Source: Solobacterium sp. (GTDB lineage: Bacteria > Bacillota_I > Bacilli_A > Erysipelotrichales > Erysipelotrichaceae). Taken from it: a stretch of 44,693 bases of DNA. Positions 15,482 to 23,891 of this stretch are shown piece by piece; the stretch's first letter is position 1, and each line of letters starts with the position of its first letter. The stretch is taken from the NCBI GenBank assembly GCA_017421125.1, contig JAFOMZ010000014.1, forward strand, positions 1 through 44,693, given 5' to 3'. The position numbers and the translations under genes were made by a program. A model generated the notes under the pieces. It ran no database searches. It saw nothing but the letters and a program-made list of their open reading frames with translations, and was not told the DNA's origin.

Positions 15482-15671
15482 GATTTATAAATGACGAAAA
15501 GGCCTGCTTATGTATCAAAACAAATCTCTGCCGGAAAAAGGTCTGTTTTGGAAGCGTATTCGTTGAATTATGCCATGGAATTTATTGAAAAAATGCTATT
15601 GTACCAACAGCCGGTAATATCCGGTCAGAATCAAAAAAGAATCAGCCCATATATAAGAGGTGAAAATAATT

Positions 15672-17084
15672 ATGAGAAAAACAAAGATTATATGCACGAT
15701 CGGACCTGCAAGTGAATCAGAAGAGATGCTCAAAAAGCTCTGCCTTGCCGGCATGAACGTTGCAAGACTGAACTTCTCTCACGGAACACACGAAGAACAT
15801 CAGGTGAAGATCGACAGGATCAAGAAAGTCAGGGAAGAACTGAATCTCCCGATCGCGATCCTGCTTGATACAAAAGGCCCTGAGTTCAGAGTCGGTACAT
15901 TTGAAAACGGCAAAGCAGAAGTTGCTGAAGGATCTGAATTTACCTTTACAACAGAGCAGGTCGTCGGTAACGAACACATAGCTTCCGTCAGTTATGCTGA
16001 TCTGGCTAAAGAACTGCTGCCGGGTGATACGATCCTGGTAAACAATGGACTTCTGAATTTCTGCGTCAAGGAGATCAACGGCTCAGAGATCCTGACCGAA
16101 GTTATTTCCGGCGGAGTGATCAGTGACCGTAAGTCCATGAGCTTCCCGGGAAAACATCTGCATCAGAAATATCTGTCAGAACAGGATGAAAAGGATATTA
16201 TTTTCGGTATCGAGAACGGAGTGGACTTTATTGCATGTTCCTTTGTTTCCGTAAAACAGGATCTGCTGGATGTTCAGAAAGTGCTTGATGAGCACAACGC
16301 ATCCGATATTGACCTGATCGCAAAGATCGAGAACCAGTCCGGTGTTGATCATATCAATGAGATCTGTGAAGCATGTGACGGTATCATGGTAGCCAGAGGT
16401 GATCTGGGTGTCGAGATCCCGTTTGAACAGCTGCCTCATATTCAGAAGGACCTGATTGCAAAGTGCAGAATGCTCGGAAAACGTGCTATTACAGCTACGG
16501 AAATGCTGGAATCCATGATCCAGAAACCGAGACCGACACGTGCAGAAGTATCTGATGTGGCGAATGCGGTATATGACGGATCCAGTGCAGTCATGCTGTC
16601 GGGAGAAACAGCTGCCGGTCTGTATCCTATTCAGGCTGTTGAAGCTATGGCTAAAATTGCTGTCGAAACAGAAAACAGCATTGATTATGAGAAGCGTTTC
16701 CACGACAATGAATTCATGATCAGCAACGATGTTGATGCTATCTCGCATGCTACATGCGGCATGGCGATCGATATTAAGGCAAAAGCAATCGTTGCCTGCA
16801 CATTATCCAGTCTGACTGCGCGTCTTGTATCGAGATTCCGTGCTCCGGTCGATATCATCGGTCTGACGACCAGTGAAAAGGCATGGCGGAAGCTGGCTCT
16901 TTCATGGGGCGTTACACCAAGACTCTGTGAGTCATTCCCGTCTACGGAGGTACTGTTCTTCAGTGCAAGGAAAGAAGCAATTGCAGCACTGGGACTGCAG
17001 CCCGGGGACAGGATCGTTATTACCGGCGGTATTACAAACGGTCAGTCCGGTAATACAAACCTGATCAAGATCGATGCGGCATAA
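15672..17084 (+). CDS. pyk: Pyruvate kinase
   Basis: 470 residues from ATG 15672 (AGAGGTGA upstream). It converts phosphoenolpyruvate and ADP to pyruvate and ATP, the last step of glycolysis. Diagnostic blocks: MRKTKIICTIGPAS, GMNVARLNFSHG, LLDTKGPEFRVG, the active-site IAKIENQSGVDHI (catalytic Lys), MVARGDLGVEIP and the KPRPTRAEVSDVANAVYDG region. The C-terminal allosteric domain is normal in size; there is no extra PEP-utiliser domain as in Bacillus enzymes. It is a single-gene unit, closed by the terminator at 17115. No convincing promoter was found in the 190 bases upstream. Confidence 0.98.
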   Translation: MRKTKIICTIGPASESEEMLKKLCLAGMNVARLNFSHGTHEEHQVKIDRIKKVREELNLPIAILLDTKGPEFRVGTFENGKAEVAEGSEFTFTTEQVVGNEHIASVSYADLAKELLPGDTILVNNGLLNFCVKEINGSEILTEVISGGVISDRKSMSFPGKHLHQKYLSEQDEKDIIFGIENGVDFIACSFVSVKQDLLDVQKVLDEHNASDIDLIAKIENQSGVDHINEICEACDGIMVARGDLGVEIPFEQLPHIQKDLIAKCRMLGKRAITATEMLESMIQKPRPTRAEVSDVANAVYDGSSAVMLSGETAAGLYPIQAVEAMAKIAVETENSIDYEKRFHDNEFMISNDVDAISHATCGMAIDIKAKAIVACTLSSLTARLVSRFRAPVDIIGLTTSEKAWRKLALSWGVTPRLCESFPSTEVLFFSARKEAIAALGLQPGDRIVITGGITNGQSGNTNLIKIDAA

Positions 17085-17114
17085 CCGCTGATCAGCACTA
17101 AGAATCAGAAATTG

Positions 17115-17145
17115 CTCCTGTACAGTCAAAAGTACAGGAGTTTTT
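17115..17145 (+). terminator. Terminator of pyk
   Basis: CTCCTGTAC (17115-17123) pairs perfectly with GTACAGGAG (17132-17140); TTTTT follows. Confidence 0.9.
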
Positions 17146-17165
17146 CATATGGCCCGGGATGCATC

Positions 17166-17205
17166 AAAAAAGGTATGGATCTGAAAGAGCTCTGCGATCC
17201 ATACC
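17166..17205 (-). terminator. Terminator of the flavodoxin-fold reductase gene
   Basis: GGTATGGATC (17172-17181) and GATCCATACC (17196-17205) pair over 10 bp. On the minus strand six Ts (17171-17166) follow. Confidence 0.88.
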
Positions 17206-17230
17206 CTGTAAATGCATATATGCTGATTGT

Positions 17231-17815
17231 TCAGCGTTTGATGAAATTTGTGACGACACGTTCACGCTGTGCAGGCACATCGATACCAGCTGCTTTTCCT
17301 GCTTCGATGCATTTCAGCAGCCATGCCATATTATCCGCAAGAACACGCATGATGAGCAATCCTTCTTCATCCTGTCTGACGTCATCAGGTGTATAGCCAT
17401 GCACCATATTCCAGTATCTTGAAGATACGACGGGCATTTCATTGATGGTAAAGTATTTGTTCAGGACATCAAATGACGCTGTTGTGCCTGCTCTTCTTGC
17501 TGATACGACTGCAGCTGCAGGCTTATGCTTCATGTGTCTGCCGTACTTCATAAACAGCCTGTCCAGGAAGGCAAGTACTTCTCCTGAGGGTGATGCGTAA
17601 TAGACAGGGGAACCTACGATCAGTCCATCGGCTTCTTTCATGGCCTCTCCGACTGTATCTACGATCTGATCGATATTTCCGTTTACTGGATCAAGACCGG
17701 TAAAAAACAGTTCGGTGTCGATTCCGTGTGCGTTCAGTGTTTGCGAGATCTCACATAATGCTGTAAATGTGCATCCTTTTTCATTTCTGCTGCCGTTGAT
17801 CAATACAACTTTCAT
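17231..17815 (-). CDS. Flavodoxin-fold NAD(P)H-dependent FMN oxidoreductase
   Basis: 194 residues beginning MKVVLINGSRNEKGCTFTAL, the flavin phosphate-binding loop of the NADPH-dependent FMN reductase / iron-sulfur flavoprotein-like group. ADGLIVGSPVYYASPSGEVLAFLDRLF is the second FMN-binding segment. No Cys cluster for an iron-sulfur centre is visible. Likely reduces quinones, azo compounds or other small acceptors in the cytosol. GAGGT lies about nine bases before ATG 17815. Single-gene unit, convergent with pyk. Confidence 0.9.
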   Translation of the reverse strand: MKVVLINGSRNEKGCTFTALCEISQTLNAHGIDTELFFTGLDPVNGNIDQIVDTVGEAMKEADGLIVGSPVYYASPSGEVLAFLDRLFMKYGRHMKHKPAAAVVSARRAGTTASFDVLNKYFTINEMPVVSSRYWNMVHGYTPDDVRQDEEGLLIMRVLADNMAWLLKCIEAGKAAGIDVPAQRERVVTNFIKR

Positions 17816-18043
17816 GTTAATCAGTACCTCTTCTTTCCTGTGTTTTATCAGACTTCATATCTCATTCGTCTTTTGTTTGGATACGCCTAAAGCTATCTTA
17901 CTCGGCTGATTTTACAGCAAAAAGGCTGATACTGCCTTAATTCTGCCTGAAGCAGAGGAGTTCCGGGACATGTTTCTGTTTATTTTACACGGAAGTTTTT
18001 TACATGAGGGAGTATATAATATATCTAAAAAACGGAGAAACTT
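17816..18043. other. Intergenic region between the divergent reductase and corA genes
   Basis: Contains TATAAT at 18015-18020, a good -10 for corA about 24 bases before its ATG, without a clear -35. A small hairpin TCTGC-N5-GCAGA lies at 17942-17956. I looked for an M-box magnesium riboswitch and saw none. Confidence 0.45.
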
Positions 18044-18964
18044 ATGAAATGTTATCTGATACAAGAGACTTTGACAGAATGTTCCATTGAAGATATTAAG
18101 AAAAGGGAATATCAGTACTGTGCTATCGTGACACCGGATGAGTACCGCAGCCTGGCTGATGTGTTCCATATGGGGATCGATATTGAAATGGATCTCAAAC
18201 AGATCCGTGAGACCAAGGCTGTCGTGAACTACGATTCATTGACCGGGACATTTAATATTCCCGATCACGATAATTATTCCGGTCAGAAAAAACAGCTTGC
18301 TTTTGCGCTGGATGAGCGCGGCATCGTTTTTGTTGATGAAGATGACTATGCTGAAAGCGTCATCCGCAATATCCAGGCGTCAAAAAAATGGAAATTACCT
18401 TCTTTGGAACGCCTTCTTTATGATTTCCTGGAAGAAACGATCAAGAATGACATGTCTCTTCTGGAGATGCTGGAAGAAAACCTGAGCGGTATCGAAAACG
18501 GAATTATGTGCGGTGACATTGAAGAATATCCGATCCAGCTGAATGATATCCGTTATGAACTGCTGGACCTTCAGAAACACTATGAACATCTCATCGATCT
18601 CAGCCAGGAACTGGAAGAGAATGAAAACGAGTTTTTCTATGAGGACAATCTCCGCTATTTCAAATTGTTTACGGAACGCGTCAATCGTCTGCAGGATACT
18701 GTGATCCAGCTGCGTGAATTTATCGTACAGCTGAGGGATCTTGTCAGTGAACAGCTGAGTATCCGTCAGAACAAGATCGTAACGCTTCTGACGGTTATTA
18801 CAACGATCTTTATGCCGCTGACACTGATCGTCGGATGGTATGGAATGAACTTTATTTACATGCCTGAACTGAGATCGCCTTACGGGTATCCCGGTGTGAT
18901 CCTTGTCAGTGTTCTGATCGTTGTTATCCTGCTGTACTGGTTCAAAAAGAAACGCTGGATGTAA
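18044..18964 (+). CDS. corA: CorA-type magnesium/divalent metal transporter
   Basis: 306 residues. The C-terminus has two transmembrane helices (about 250-272 and 283-301) with the family signature YGMNF between them, the selectivity filter of the pentameric CorA/Mrs2 channel. The acidic loop after GMN (IYMPEL) is the usual MPEL variant. The long N-terminal cytosolic domain with extended helices fits the CorA funnel. CGGAG lies upstream of ATG 18044. The channel admits Mg2+ (also Co2+ or Ni2+) through the plasma membrane. The nickel-dependent LarC in this window makes Ni2+ uptake a side possibility, but nothing in the sequence favours it. Confidence 0.93.
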   Translation: MKCYLIQETLTECSIEDIKKREYQYCAIVTPDEYRSLADVFHMGIDIEMDLKQIRETKAVVNYDSLTGTFNIPDHDNYSGQKKQLAFALDERGIVFVDEDDYAESVIRNIQASKKWKLPSLERLLYDFLEETIKNDMSLLEMLEENLSGIENGIMCGDIEEYPIQLNDIRYELLDLQKHYEHLIDLSQELEENENEFFYEDNLRYFKLFTERVNRLQDTVIQLREFIVQLRDLVSEQLSIRQNKIVTLLTVITTIFMPLTLIVGWYGMNFIYMPELRSPYGYPGVILVSVLIVVILLYWFKKKRWM

Positions 18965-19032
18965 GCAGAACATATATCTAGAACCAGCCGATTCATGATA
19001 CGATGTTGTAAAAGGATCGGAGTGATAATCAT

Positions 19033-19812
19033 ATGAAAAAAGTTTTTGCGAGTGACTTTGACGGAACACTGTATTTTTATAAGGCAGATGTGAAGCTGCC
19101 TCCTGAAAACGTTGAAAAGATCAGGGAATATCAGGCTGCCGGAAATCTGTTCGGACTCTGCACAGGAAGACAGGTAGGCGGACTGACACCGTTTATTACC
19201 GGACTGATCAAGCCTGATTTCTACATCACAAGCACCGGCGCAAACATTGTGGATGGTGATCTGAACGAGATCTATCGCCGCGGTATCGACAGGGATATCG
19301 TTGATCAGATCTGTCATACAGTTAATCCGGTATCTGTCAGTGAACATCGTATTTCAATTGATATCAACGGTGTCATCAATGTGTTTGAAGAAATGGATTA
19401 TCCCGGTGAATATCATGTCATCACCGGCATGAAAGACGCTATGGAAGGTCTTGTTCATCAGCTTGGCGTTCATTGCCACAGCTATGAAGAAGCAGCTGCC
19501 CTGGCAAAGAAGATCAATGAAATGTACGGCGAATATGTCAATGCTTTCCAGAATGTTGTGGAAGTTGATATCGCGCCGAAGGGATGCACAAAAGGTATCG
19601 GTGTGGAACGCCTGAAGAAGTTCTATGCAGATAAATATGACGGCATCCGTCTCTACGGCATTGGAGATTCCATCAATGATATGCCTTTGCTGCTTGCCAG
19701 CGATGTATCTTATACATTCCCGTATGCCCCGAAGGAAGTACAGGAAGCAGCGACCTTTGTCGTTGATAAGATCACGGATGCGCTGGAACACAGCATGAAG
19801 GAAGAAATCTGA
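19033..19812 (+). CDS. HAD-superfamily (Cof-like, IIB) phosphatase
   Basis: 259 residues. Motif I is DFDGTLYF (Asp8 nucleophile, Asp10 acid/base), motif II lies near LCTGRQ, and motif IV is GIGDSINDMPLL near 211. The cap between them is of the C2B type, as in Cof/YidA sugar-phosphate phosphatases. A strong GGAGTGAT site precedes ATG 19033. It starts 68 bases after corA with no terminator between, so read-through from corA is possible. Probably a cytosolic sugar-phosphate or flavin-phosphate phosphatase. Confidence 0.93.
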   Translation: MKKVFASDFDGTLYFYKADVKLPPENVEKIREYQAAGNLFGLCTGRQVGGLTPFITGLIKPDFYITSTGANIVDGDLNEIYRRGIDRDIVDQICHTVNPVSVSEHRISIDINGVINVFEEMDYPGEYHVITGMKDAMEGLVHQLGVHCHSYEEAAALAKKINEMYGEYVNAFQNVVEVDIAPKGCTKGIGVERLKKFYADKYDGIRLYGIGDSINDMPLLLASDVSYTFPYAPKEVQEAATFVVDKITDALEHSMKEEI

Positions 19813-19860
19813 AAAACAGCATAAAACAGCCTGATTAAACAAACGATTTCGGGATCACAG

Positions 19861-19911
19861 CGGTCCGGAATGCGGTAGAAAGCGGCATGCTTTACTGCAG
19901 TTCCGGAGCCG
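19861..19911. repeat. Long imperfect hairpin between the HAD gene and pta
   Basis: TCCGGAA (19864-19870) with TTCCGGA (19901-19907) and an inner TGCGGT..AAAGC / GCTTTACTGCA helix form a hairpin with small bulges and a five-base loop; CGG/CCG extends it to 19861-19911. No T tract follows, so it is not a standard terminator. Confidence 0.55.
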
Positions 19912-19965
19912 GTGACGGATTCTGCAAAGCGTCCGGATTAATATCATGGTTTGTGGAAAATACGT

Positions 19966-19994
19966 TTGATTTAAGCACCAATGAATACTAAAAT
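19966..19994 (+). promoter_or_regulatory. Promoter of pta
   Basis: TTGATT (19966-19971), a 17-base spacer and TAAAAT (19989-19994), 32 bases before the ATG, which itself has AGGAGG upstream. Confidence 0.7.
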
Positions 19995-20026
19995 TTTATT
20001 AGAGAGTATAGGAGGATATCGATCTC

Positions 20027-21031
20027 ATGGCATTTATTGACATTATCAAAGAAAAAGCAAGAAGCAGTGTAAAACGCATTGTTCTTCCTGAATCAGAAGA
20101 TGAAAGAACAATCAGAGCAGCAGCTAAGGCACTTGAAGAAAAACTGGCTGACATCATCCTGATCGGTGATGAAGCTGTAGTCAAAGCTGATGCTGAAAAA
20201 TACGGTGTAGACATCTCCGGCGCAGCTATCGTTAATCCTGAAACATGTGCAAAACTTGATGAATATGTAGCAACTCTGACAGAACTCCGTAAGAAGAAGG
20301 GTATGACAGAAGAACTCGCCCGTCAGGCTCTGCTGGGCGACCGTACAACATTCGGTGTTATGATGGTAAAGATGGGTGATGCTGATGGACTCGTTTCCGG
20401 TGCATGCCATTCAACAGCCAATACGCTCCGTCCTGCACTTCAGATCCTGAAGACAGCTCCGGGCGCAAAACTTGTTTCGGCATTCTTTGTAATGGACGTT
20501 CCGAACTGCGAATTCGGCAATAACGGTACATTTGTATTTGCTGACTGCGGTCTGAACCAGGATCCTGACAGCGATCAGCTCGCTGCTATCGCTGCTGATT
20601 CCGCAAAGAGCTACACACAGCTGGTTGGCGGAGAAGCAAAGGTTGCATTCATTTCCCATTCCTCAAAGGGAAGCGCAAAGCATGCACTTGTTGATAAAGT
20701 TGTTGCTGCAGTTGAAGCAGCGCATGCTCAGTATCCGGATCTTGTATGCGACGGTGAACTTCAGGTCGATGCTGCGATCGTTCCGAGCGTAGCAGCTTCC
20801 AAAGCACCCGGTTCCCCTGTTGCAGGTCAGGCAAACGTTCTCGTATTCCCGAACCTCGACTGCGGAAACAGCGCATACAAACTCGTACAGCGTCTTGCCA
20901 AGGCTGAAGCTTACGGACCGATGCTGCAGGGTATTGCAAAACCTGTAAACGATCTCTCCAGAGGATGCTTCTGGGAAGACATCGTGGGCGTAATCGCTAT
21001 TACAGCTGTTCAGGCTCAGATCGCCGGATAA
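20027..21031 (+). CDS. pta: Phosphate acetyltransferase
   Basis: 334 residues, the single-domain Bacillota type. It interconverts acetyl-CoA and acetyl phosphate, feeding ATP formation by acetate kinase (not in this window). Diagnostic blocks are IVLPESEDERTIRAA, GMMVKMGDADGLVSGACHSTANTLRPALQI, VAFISHSSKGSAKH, ELQVDAAIVPSVAASKAPGSPVAGQANVLVFP and NDLSRGC at the C-terminus. AGGAGG precedes ATG 20027. Own promoter and own terminator, so monocistronic. Codon use is strongly biased as in highly expressed genes. Confidence 0.98.
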   Translation: MAFIDIIKEKARSSVKRIVLPESEDERTIRAAAKALEEKLADIILIGDEAVVKADAEKYGVDISGAAIVNPETCAKLDEYVATLTELRKKKGMTEELARQALLGDRTTFGVMMVKMGDADGLVSGACHSTANTLRPALQILKTAPGAKLVSAFFVMDVPNCEFGNNGTFVFADCGLNQDPDSDQLAAIAADSAKSYTQLVGGEAKVAFISHSSKGSAKHALVDKVVAAVEAAHAQYPDLVCDGELQVDAAIVPSVAASKAPGSPVAGQANVLVFPNLDCGNSAYKLVQRLAKAEAYGPMLQGIAKPVNDLSRGCFWEDIVGVIAITAVQAQIAG

Positions 21032-21051
21032 CATCAGACTGTTCAGAAGTC

Positions 21052-21080
21052 AAAGGGTGGAGGAAACTCCGCCTTTTTTT
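21052..21080 (+). terminator. Terminator of pta
   Basis: AAAGGGTGGAG (21052-21062) pairs with CTCCGCCTTT (from 21067) around a GAAA tetraloop. Seven Ts follow. Confidence 0.88.
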
Positions 21081-21150
21081 ATCTGCTGCAGAAAAATACT
21101 GCAGAATATGTGAACACTGTCATCACACATAAAAAGGGTCCGATAATGTA

Positions 21151-21222
21151 CATGCTGATAAAAATGTAAGCATTTGTGCAATTAATCATGCTGTTAAAAT
21201 GCGTTATGCATTTGTCGGATTG
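21151..21222. repeat. Imperfect tandem repeat (~36-38 bp) upstream of the ligase gene
   Basis: CATGCTG(A/T)TAAAA starts at 21151 and again at 21187. GCATTTGT starts at 21170 and again at 21208, each followed by a related NNNATT. The two ~35-bp copies lie 40-110 bases before ATG 21262, where regulator sites are expected. Confidence 0.6.
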
Positions 21223-21261
21223 TGATAGTATTATTACATGTGTTTTGAAAGGGGAATGTTT

Positions 21262-22947
21262 ATGACAGAAGAAACACAGCTTTTTTATCCGCCAAAAACA
21301 ATGTATGAAATGGTGGAAGACATGGTACATCAGAATCCTGATGCACCTGCATATGAGTTTTACAACAAGAAAACAACATATTCCGAATTCGGAAAAAAGA
21401 TCAATGCGGCCGCAAGGGCATTGATCCATATTGGTATTCATCCCGGTGATGCAGTTACCATCTGCATGCCGAATGTACCGCAGGCACTGGACTGCTTCTA
21501 CGCAGTGGACAGGATCGGAGCGATTGCGAATATGATCCATCCGCTGTCCGCACAGAAAGAGATCAGTTTTTATCTGAATATCTCCAAATCCAAGGCGATC
21601 CTGACACTGGACATGTTTACCGAGAAAGTGGAGGCTGCTTTGGAAGAAGTGGATCATCCGGTAACTGTGATCACAGCCCGTATCCAGGATGAGCTTCCTG
21701 TTTATCTGAAGGCTCCGTATTCTCTGACAAGCGGAAGAAAATTCCTGAAGTATCCTAACAGCAATCATTCCGTTCTTTGGAGCAGACTTTTGAAGCAGAC
21801 ATATGAAAATGTTAATCTTCCGACCGTGAAGTATGATCCGAAGAGAATATCGGTTATTCTGTATTCCGGAGGAACAAGCGGTACACCGAAAGGCATCTGC
21901 CTGACAGACCTGAATATGAATGCGCTGGCGATCCAGTGCAGAAGTGTACTGGGCTGTGATTTCGGCCCGGGCCTGAAGATGCTCAGCTGCATGCCGATGT
22001 TCCATGGATTCGGACTTGGTGTCAATATTCACACATGCATCGTTCATGGCCTGTGCTGCATCCTTATGCCGAATTTCAACATCAAGACATACGCAGATAT
22101 GCTTGTAAAGAAACGCCCGAATTTCATTGCCGGAGTTCCGACGATATTCGAAGCACTGCTGCATATGCCCCAGCTGGAGAAGGCAAAGCTTGATTATCTG
22201 ATGGGGATGTTCTGCGGCGGTGACTCTCTGACGATCGAACTGAAGAAGAAAGTGGATGATTTCCTGAAAGAACATGGTGCATCTATCCAGGTACGTGAAG
22301 GATATGGTCTGACCGAATGCGTTACGGCTTCCTGTCTGACGCCGAAAGATGTGTATAAGCCGGGATCGATCGGTCTTCCGTTCCCGGACACCTCTTATGC
22401 GATCGTCAAGCCCGGTACGGATGATGTCCAGGAACCGGGTCATGAAGGTGAGATCATTCTGACAGGCCCGACAGTCATGCTGGAATATCTGGATAATCCT
22501 GAGGAAACAAAACACACGCTGAGAAAAATGGCTGACGGTAGAACCTGGCTGTATACCGGAGACCTGGGATACATGGATGAAGAAGGGTATGTTTTCTTCA
22601 AACAGAGGATCAAGAGAATGATCATAACGAACGGATACAATGTGTATCCGGGACAGATCGAAAATGTGATCGACAGCGTTCCCGAGGTTTCATACAGCTG
22701 TGTCATCGGTGTAAAAGATGAGCGGCGCGGTCAGCGTGTCAAAGCATTTGTTGTACTGAGAGACAATGTCGAGAAGAGTGAAGCGGTCAAGCAGAAGATC
22801 TATGATGCGCTGAAAAAGCACACTGCGGGATATGCGATTCCGAAAGAGATCGAATTCCGTGATTCTCTTCCCAAGACACTTGTAGGCAAGGTGGCCTTCA
22901 GGGTGCTGGAAGAAGAGGCGAATGCGGAACTTGAAAAAGGATCATGA
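21262..22947 (+). CDS. Acyl-CoA synthetase / AMP-dependent acid ligase (ANL superfamily)
   Basis: 561 residues from ATG 21262 with AAGGGG upstream; in-frame starts at 21238 and 21256 are less well placed. All ANL motifs are present: P-loop YSGGTSGTPKG (about 200-211), GYGLTE (about 350), the TGDLGYMDEEGY hinge region with KQRIKRMIITNGYNVYP (about 432-460), and the catalytic Lys in LPKTLVGKVAF near 540. It activates a carboxylic acid as acyl-AMP, then usually forms a CoA thioester. The substrate is not evident. Only one base separates its stop from the CAT/E2-fold gene, so the products probably work on the same acyl group. Confidence 0.9.
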   Translation: MTEETQLFYPPKTMYEMVEDMVHQNPDAPAYEFYNKKTTYSEFGKKINAAARALIHIGIHPGDAVTICMPNVPQALDCFYAVDRIGAIANMIHPLSAQKEISFYLNISKSKAILTLDMFTEKVEAALEEVDHPVTVITARIQDELPVYLKAPYSLTSGRKFLKYPNSNHSVLWSRLLKQTYENVNLPTVKYDPKRISVILYSGGTSGTPKGICLTDLNMNALAIQCRSVLGCDFGPGLKMLSCMPMFHGFGLGVNIHTCIVHGLCCILMPNFNIKTYADMLVKKRPNFIAGVPTIFEALLHMPQLEKAKLDYLMGMFCGGDSLTIELKKKVDDFLKEHGASIQVREGYGLTECVTASCLTPKDVYKPGSIGLPFPDTSYAIVKPGTDDVQEPGHEGEIILTGPTVMLEYLDNPEETKHTLRKMADGRTWLYTGDLGYMDEEGYVFFKQRIKRMIITNGYNVYPGQIENVIDSVPEVSYSCVIGVKDERRGQRVKAFVVLRDNVEKSEAVKQKIYDALKKHTAGYAIPKEIEFRDSLPKTLVGKVAFRVLEEEANAELEKGS

Positions 22948-22948
22948 T

Positions 22949-23845
22949 ATGTCGGATAAAGTAATGAAACGAAGATTCGGTGACAGAAAGGACGGTGCCC
23001 TGGTCAGAGATGGTCATGGGCTGCAGATGATCATGTCACTGCTGATGCCTAATCGCTGCGATAATGAAGTCTTTCTTCATGAAACGATCGATGCAACAGA
23101 ACTGGTCAGATATCTGAATGAAAAAAACAGCGGGGATATCGACTATAAAACAACCATCTTCCACTGTGTGATCACAGCCCTTGCAAGAATGGTCCGTGAG
23201 CGTCCGGTTATGAACCGGTTTATCCAGGGCGGAAGGATCTATCAGCGCTATGATATCAGTCTTAGCTTTGTGGCGAAAAAAAGGTTCACAGACGGGGCTG
23301 ATGAGGCTTTGATGGTACTTGTTCCGAAAGATACGGATACTGTCAATGAGATCGCCAGGAAGATCGTCGGAGATGTCAAAGAATCCAGAAAGACGGAAGG
23401 TGTATCGGCAGGCAGTATCGATGAACTGATGGCCAAACTGGCTAAGCTTCCCAGGCTGCTTCTGATGTTTATTGTCTGGACAGTCAGGTGTCTCGATTAC
23501 TGGGGAGTCAATCCGGGATTCCTTACAGAGGGAGATCCGAATTATACAACGATCCTTGTTTCAAATCTCGGAAGTATCAAGTGTCCTTCGGTCTATCATC
23601 ATCTGAACAACTACGGAACAAATTCCATTATGGTCACGATCGGCACACTGCATAAAGAAGAGACCCTGATGGATGATGGACATAAAGAGATCAGGGATGT
23701 GATCGATATCGGGGCAACTCTGGATGAACGTATCGGTGACGGTTTCTATTTTGCAAAAAGCCTGAAACTGATCAAGCATATATTTGCTCATCCGGAGCTG
23801 CTGGAACAGCCTCTGAATGAAGAAAGCGGATTTGATTATAAATGA
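22949..23845 (+). CDS. CAT/E2-fold acyltransferase-like protein lacking the catalytic His
   Basis: 298 residues from ATG 22949, one base after the ligase stop, with AAAAGG inside the ligase end as ribosome site. The fold signature is that of the catalytic domain of 2-oxo acid dehydrogenase E2 or chloramphenicol acetyltransferase: FHCVITALARMVRERPVMNRF, RYDISLSFVAKKRF, a central TTILVSNLGSIKCPSVYHHL and a C-terminal LDERIGDGFYFAKSL (about 257-271). In active enzymes that motif reads (D/H)HxxxDG; here the His position is Glu while Asp-Gly is kept. There is no lipoyl or E1-binding domain, and a hydrophobic stretch lies at about 168-182 (LPRLLLMFIVWTVR). Role unknown; perhaps acyl binding or a modified transfer together with the ligase. 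Confidence 0.8.
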   Translation: MSDKVMKRRFGDRKDGALVRDGHGLQMIMSLLMPNRCDNEVFLHETIDATELVRYLNEKNSGDIDYKTTIFHCVITALARMVRERPVMNRFIQGGRIYQRYDISLSFVAKKRFTDGADEALMVLVPKDTDTVNEIARKIVGDVKESRKTEGVSAGSIDELMAKLAKLPRLLLMFIVWTVRCLDYWGVNPGFLTEGDPNYTTILVSNLGSIKCPSVYHHLNNYGTNSIMVTIGTLHKEETLMDDGHKEIRDVIDIGATLDERIGDGFYFAKSLKLIKHIFAHPELLEQPLNEESGFDYK

Positions 23846-23848
23846 CGT

Positions 23849-23879
23849 AAAGGCTGGCCTGTGAACGGCCGGTCTTTTT
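23849..23879 (+). terminator. Terminator of the ligase-acyltransferase operon
   Basis: AAAGGCTGGCC (23849-23859) pairs over 11 bp with GGCCGGTCTTT (23867-23877), then Ts to 23879. It ends only 12 bases before the next start codon. Confidence 0.88.
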
Positions 23880-23891
23880 GGTAGAATAGAT

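Noticed and set aside
15491-15715. A 74-codon plus-strand frame before pyk
   Set aside because: Runs into pyk in another frame, has no ribosome site and no similarity to anything known; treated as chance.
17816-18043. M-box magnesium riboswitch before corA
   Set aside because: The -10 lies about 24 bases before the ATG, leaving no leader for it, and M-box core sequences were not found.
21079-22515. A 478-codon open frame on the minus strand opposite the acid ligase gene
   Set aside because: It is antisense to a clear ANL enzyme, has no ribosome site and no recognisable motif; its composition follows from the codon use of the plus-strand gene.
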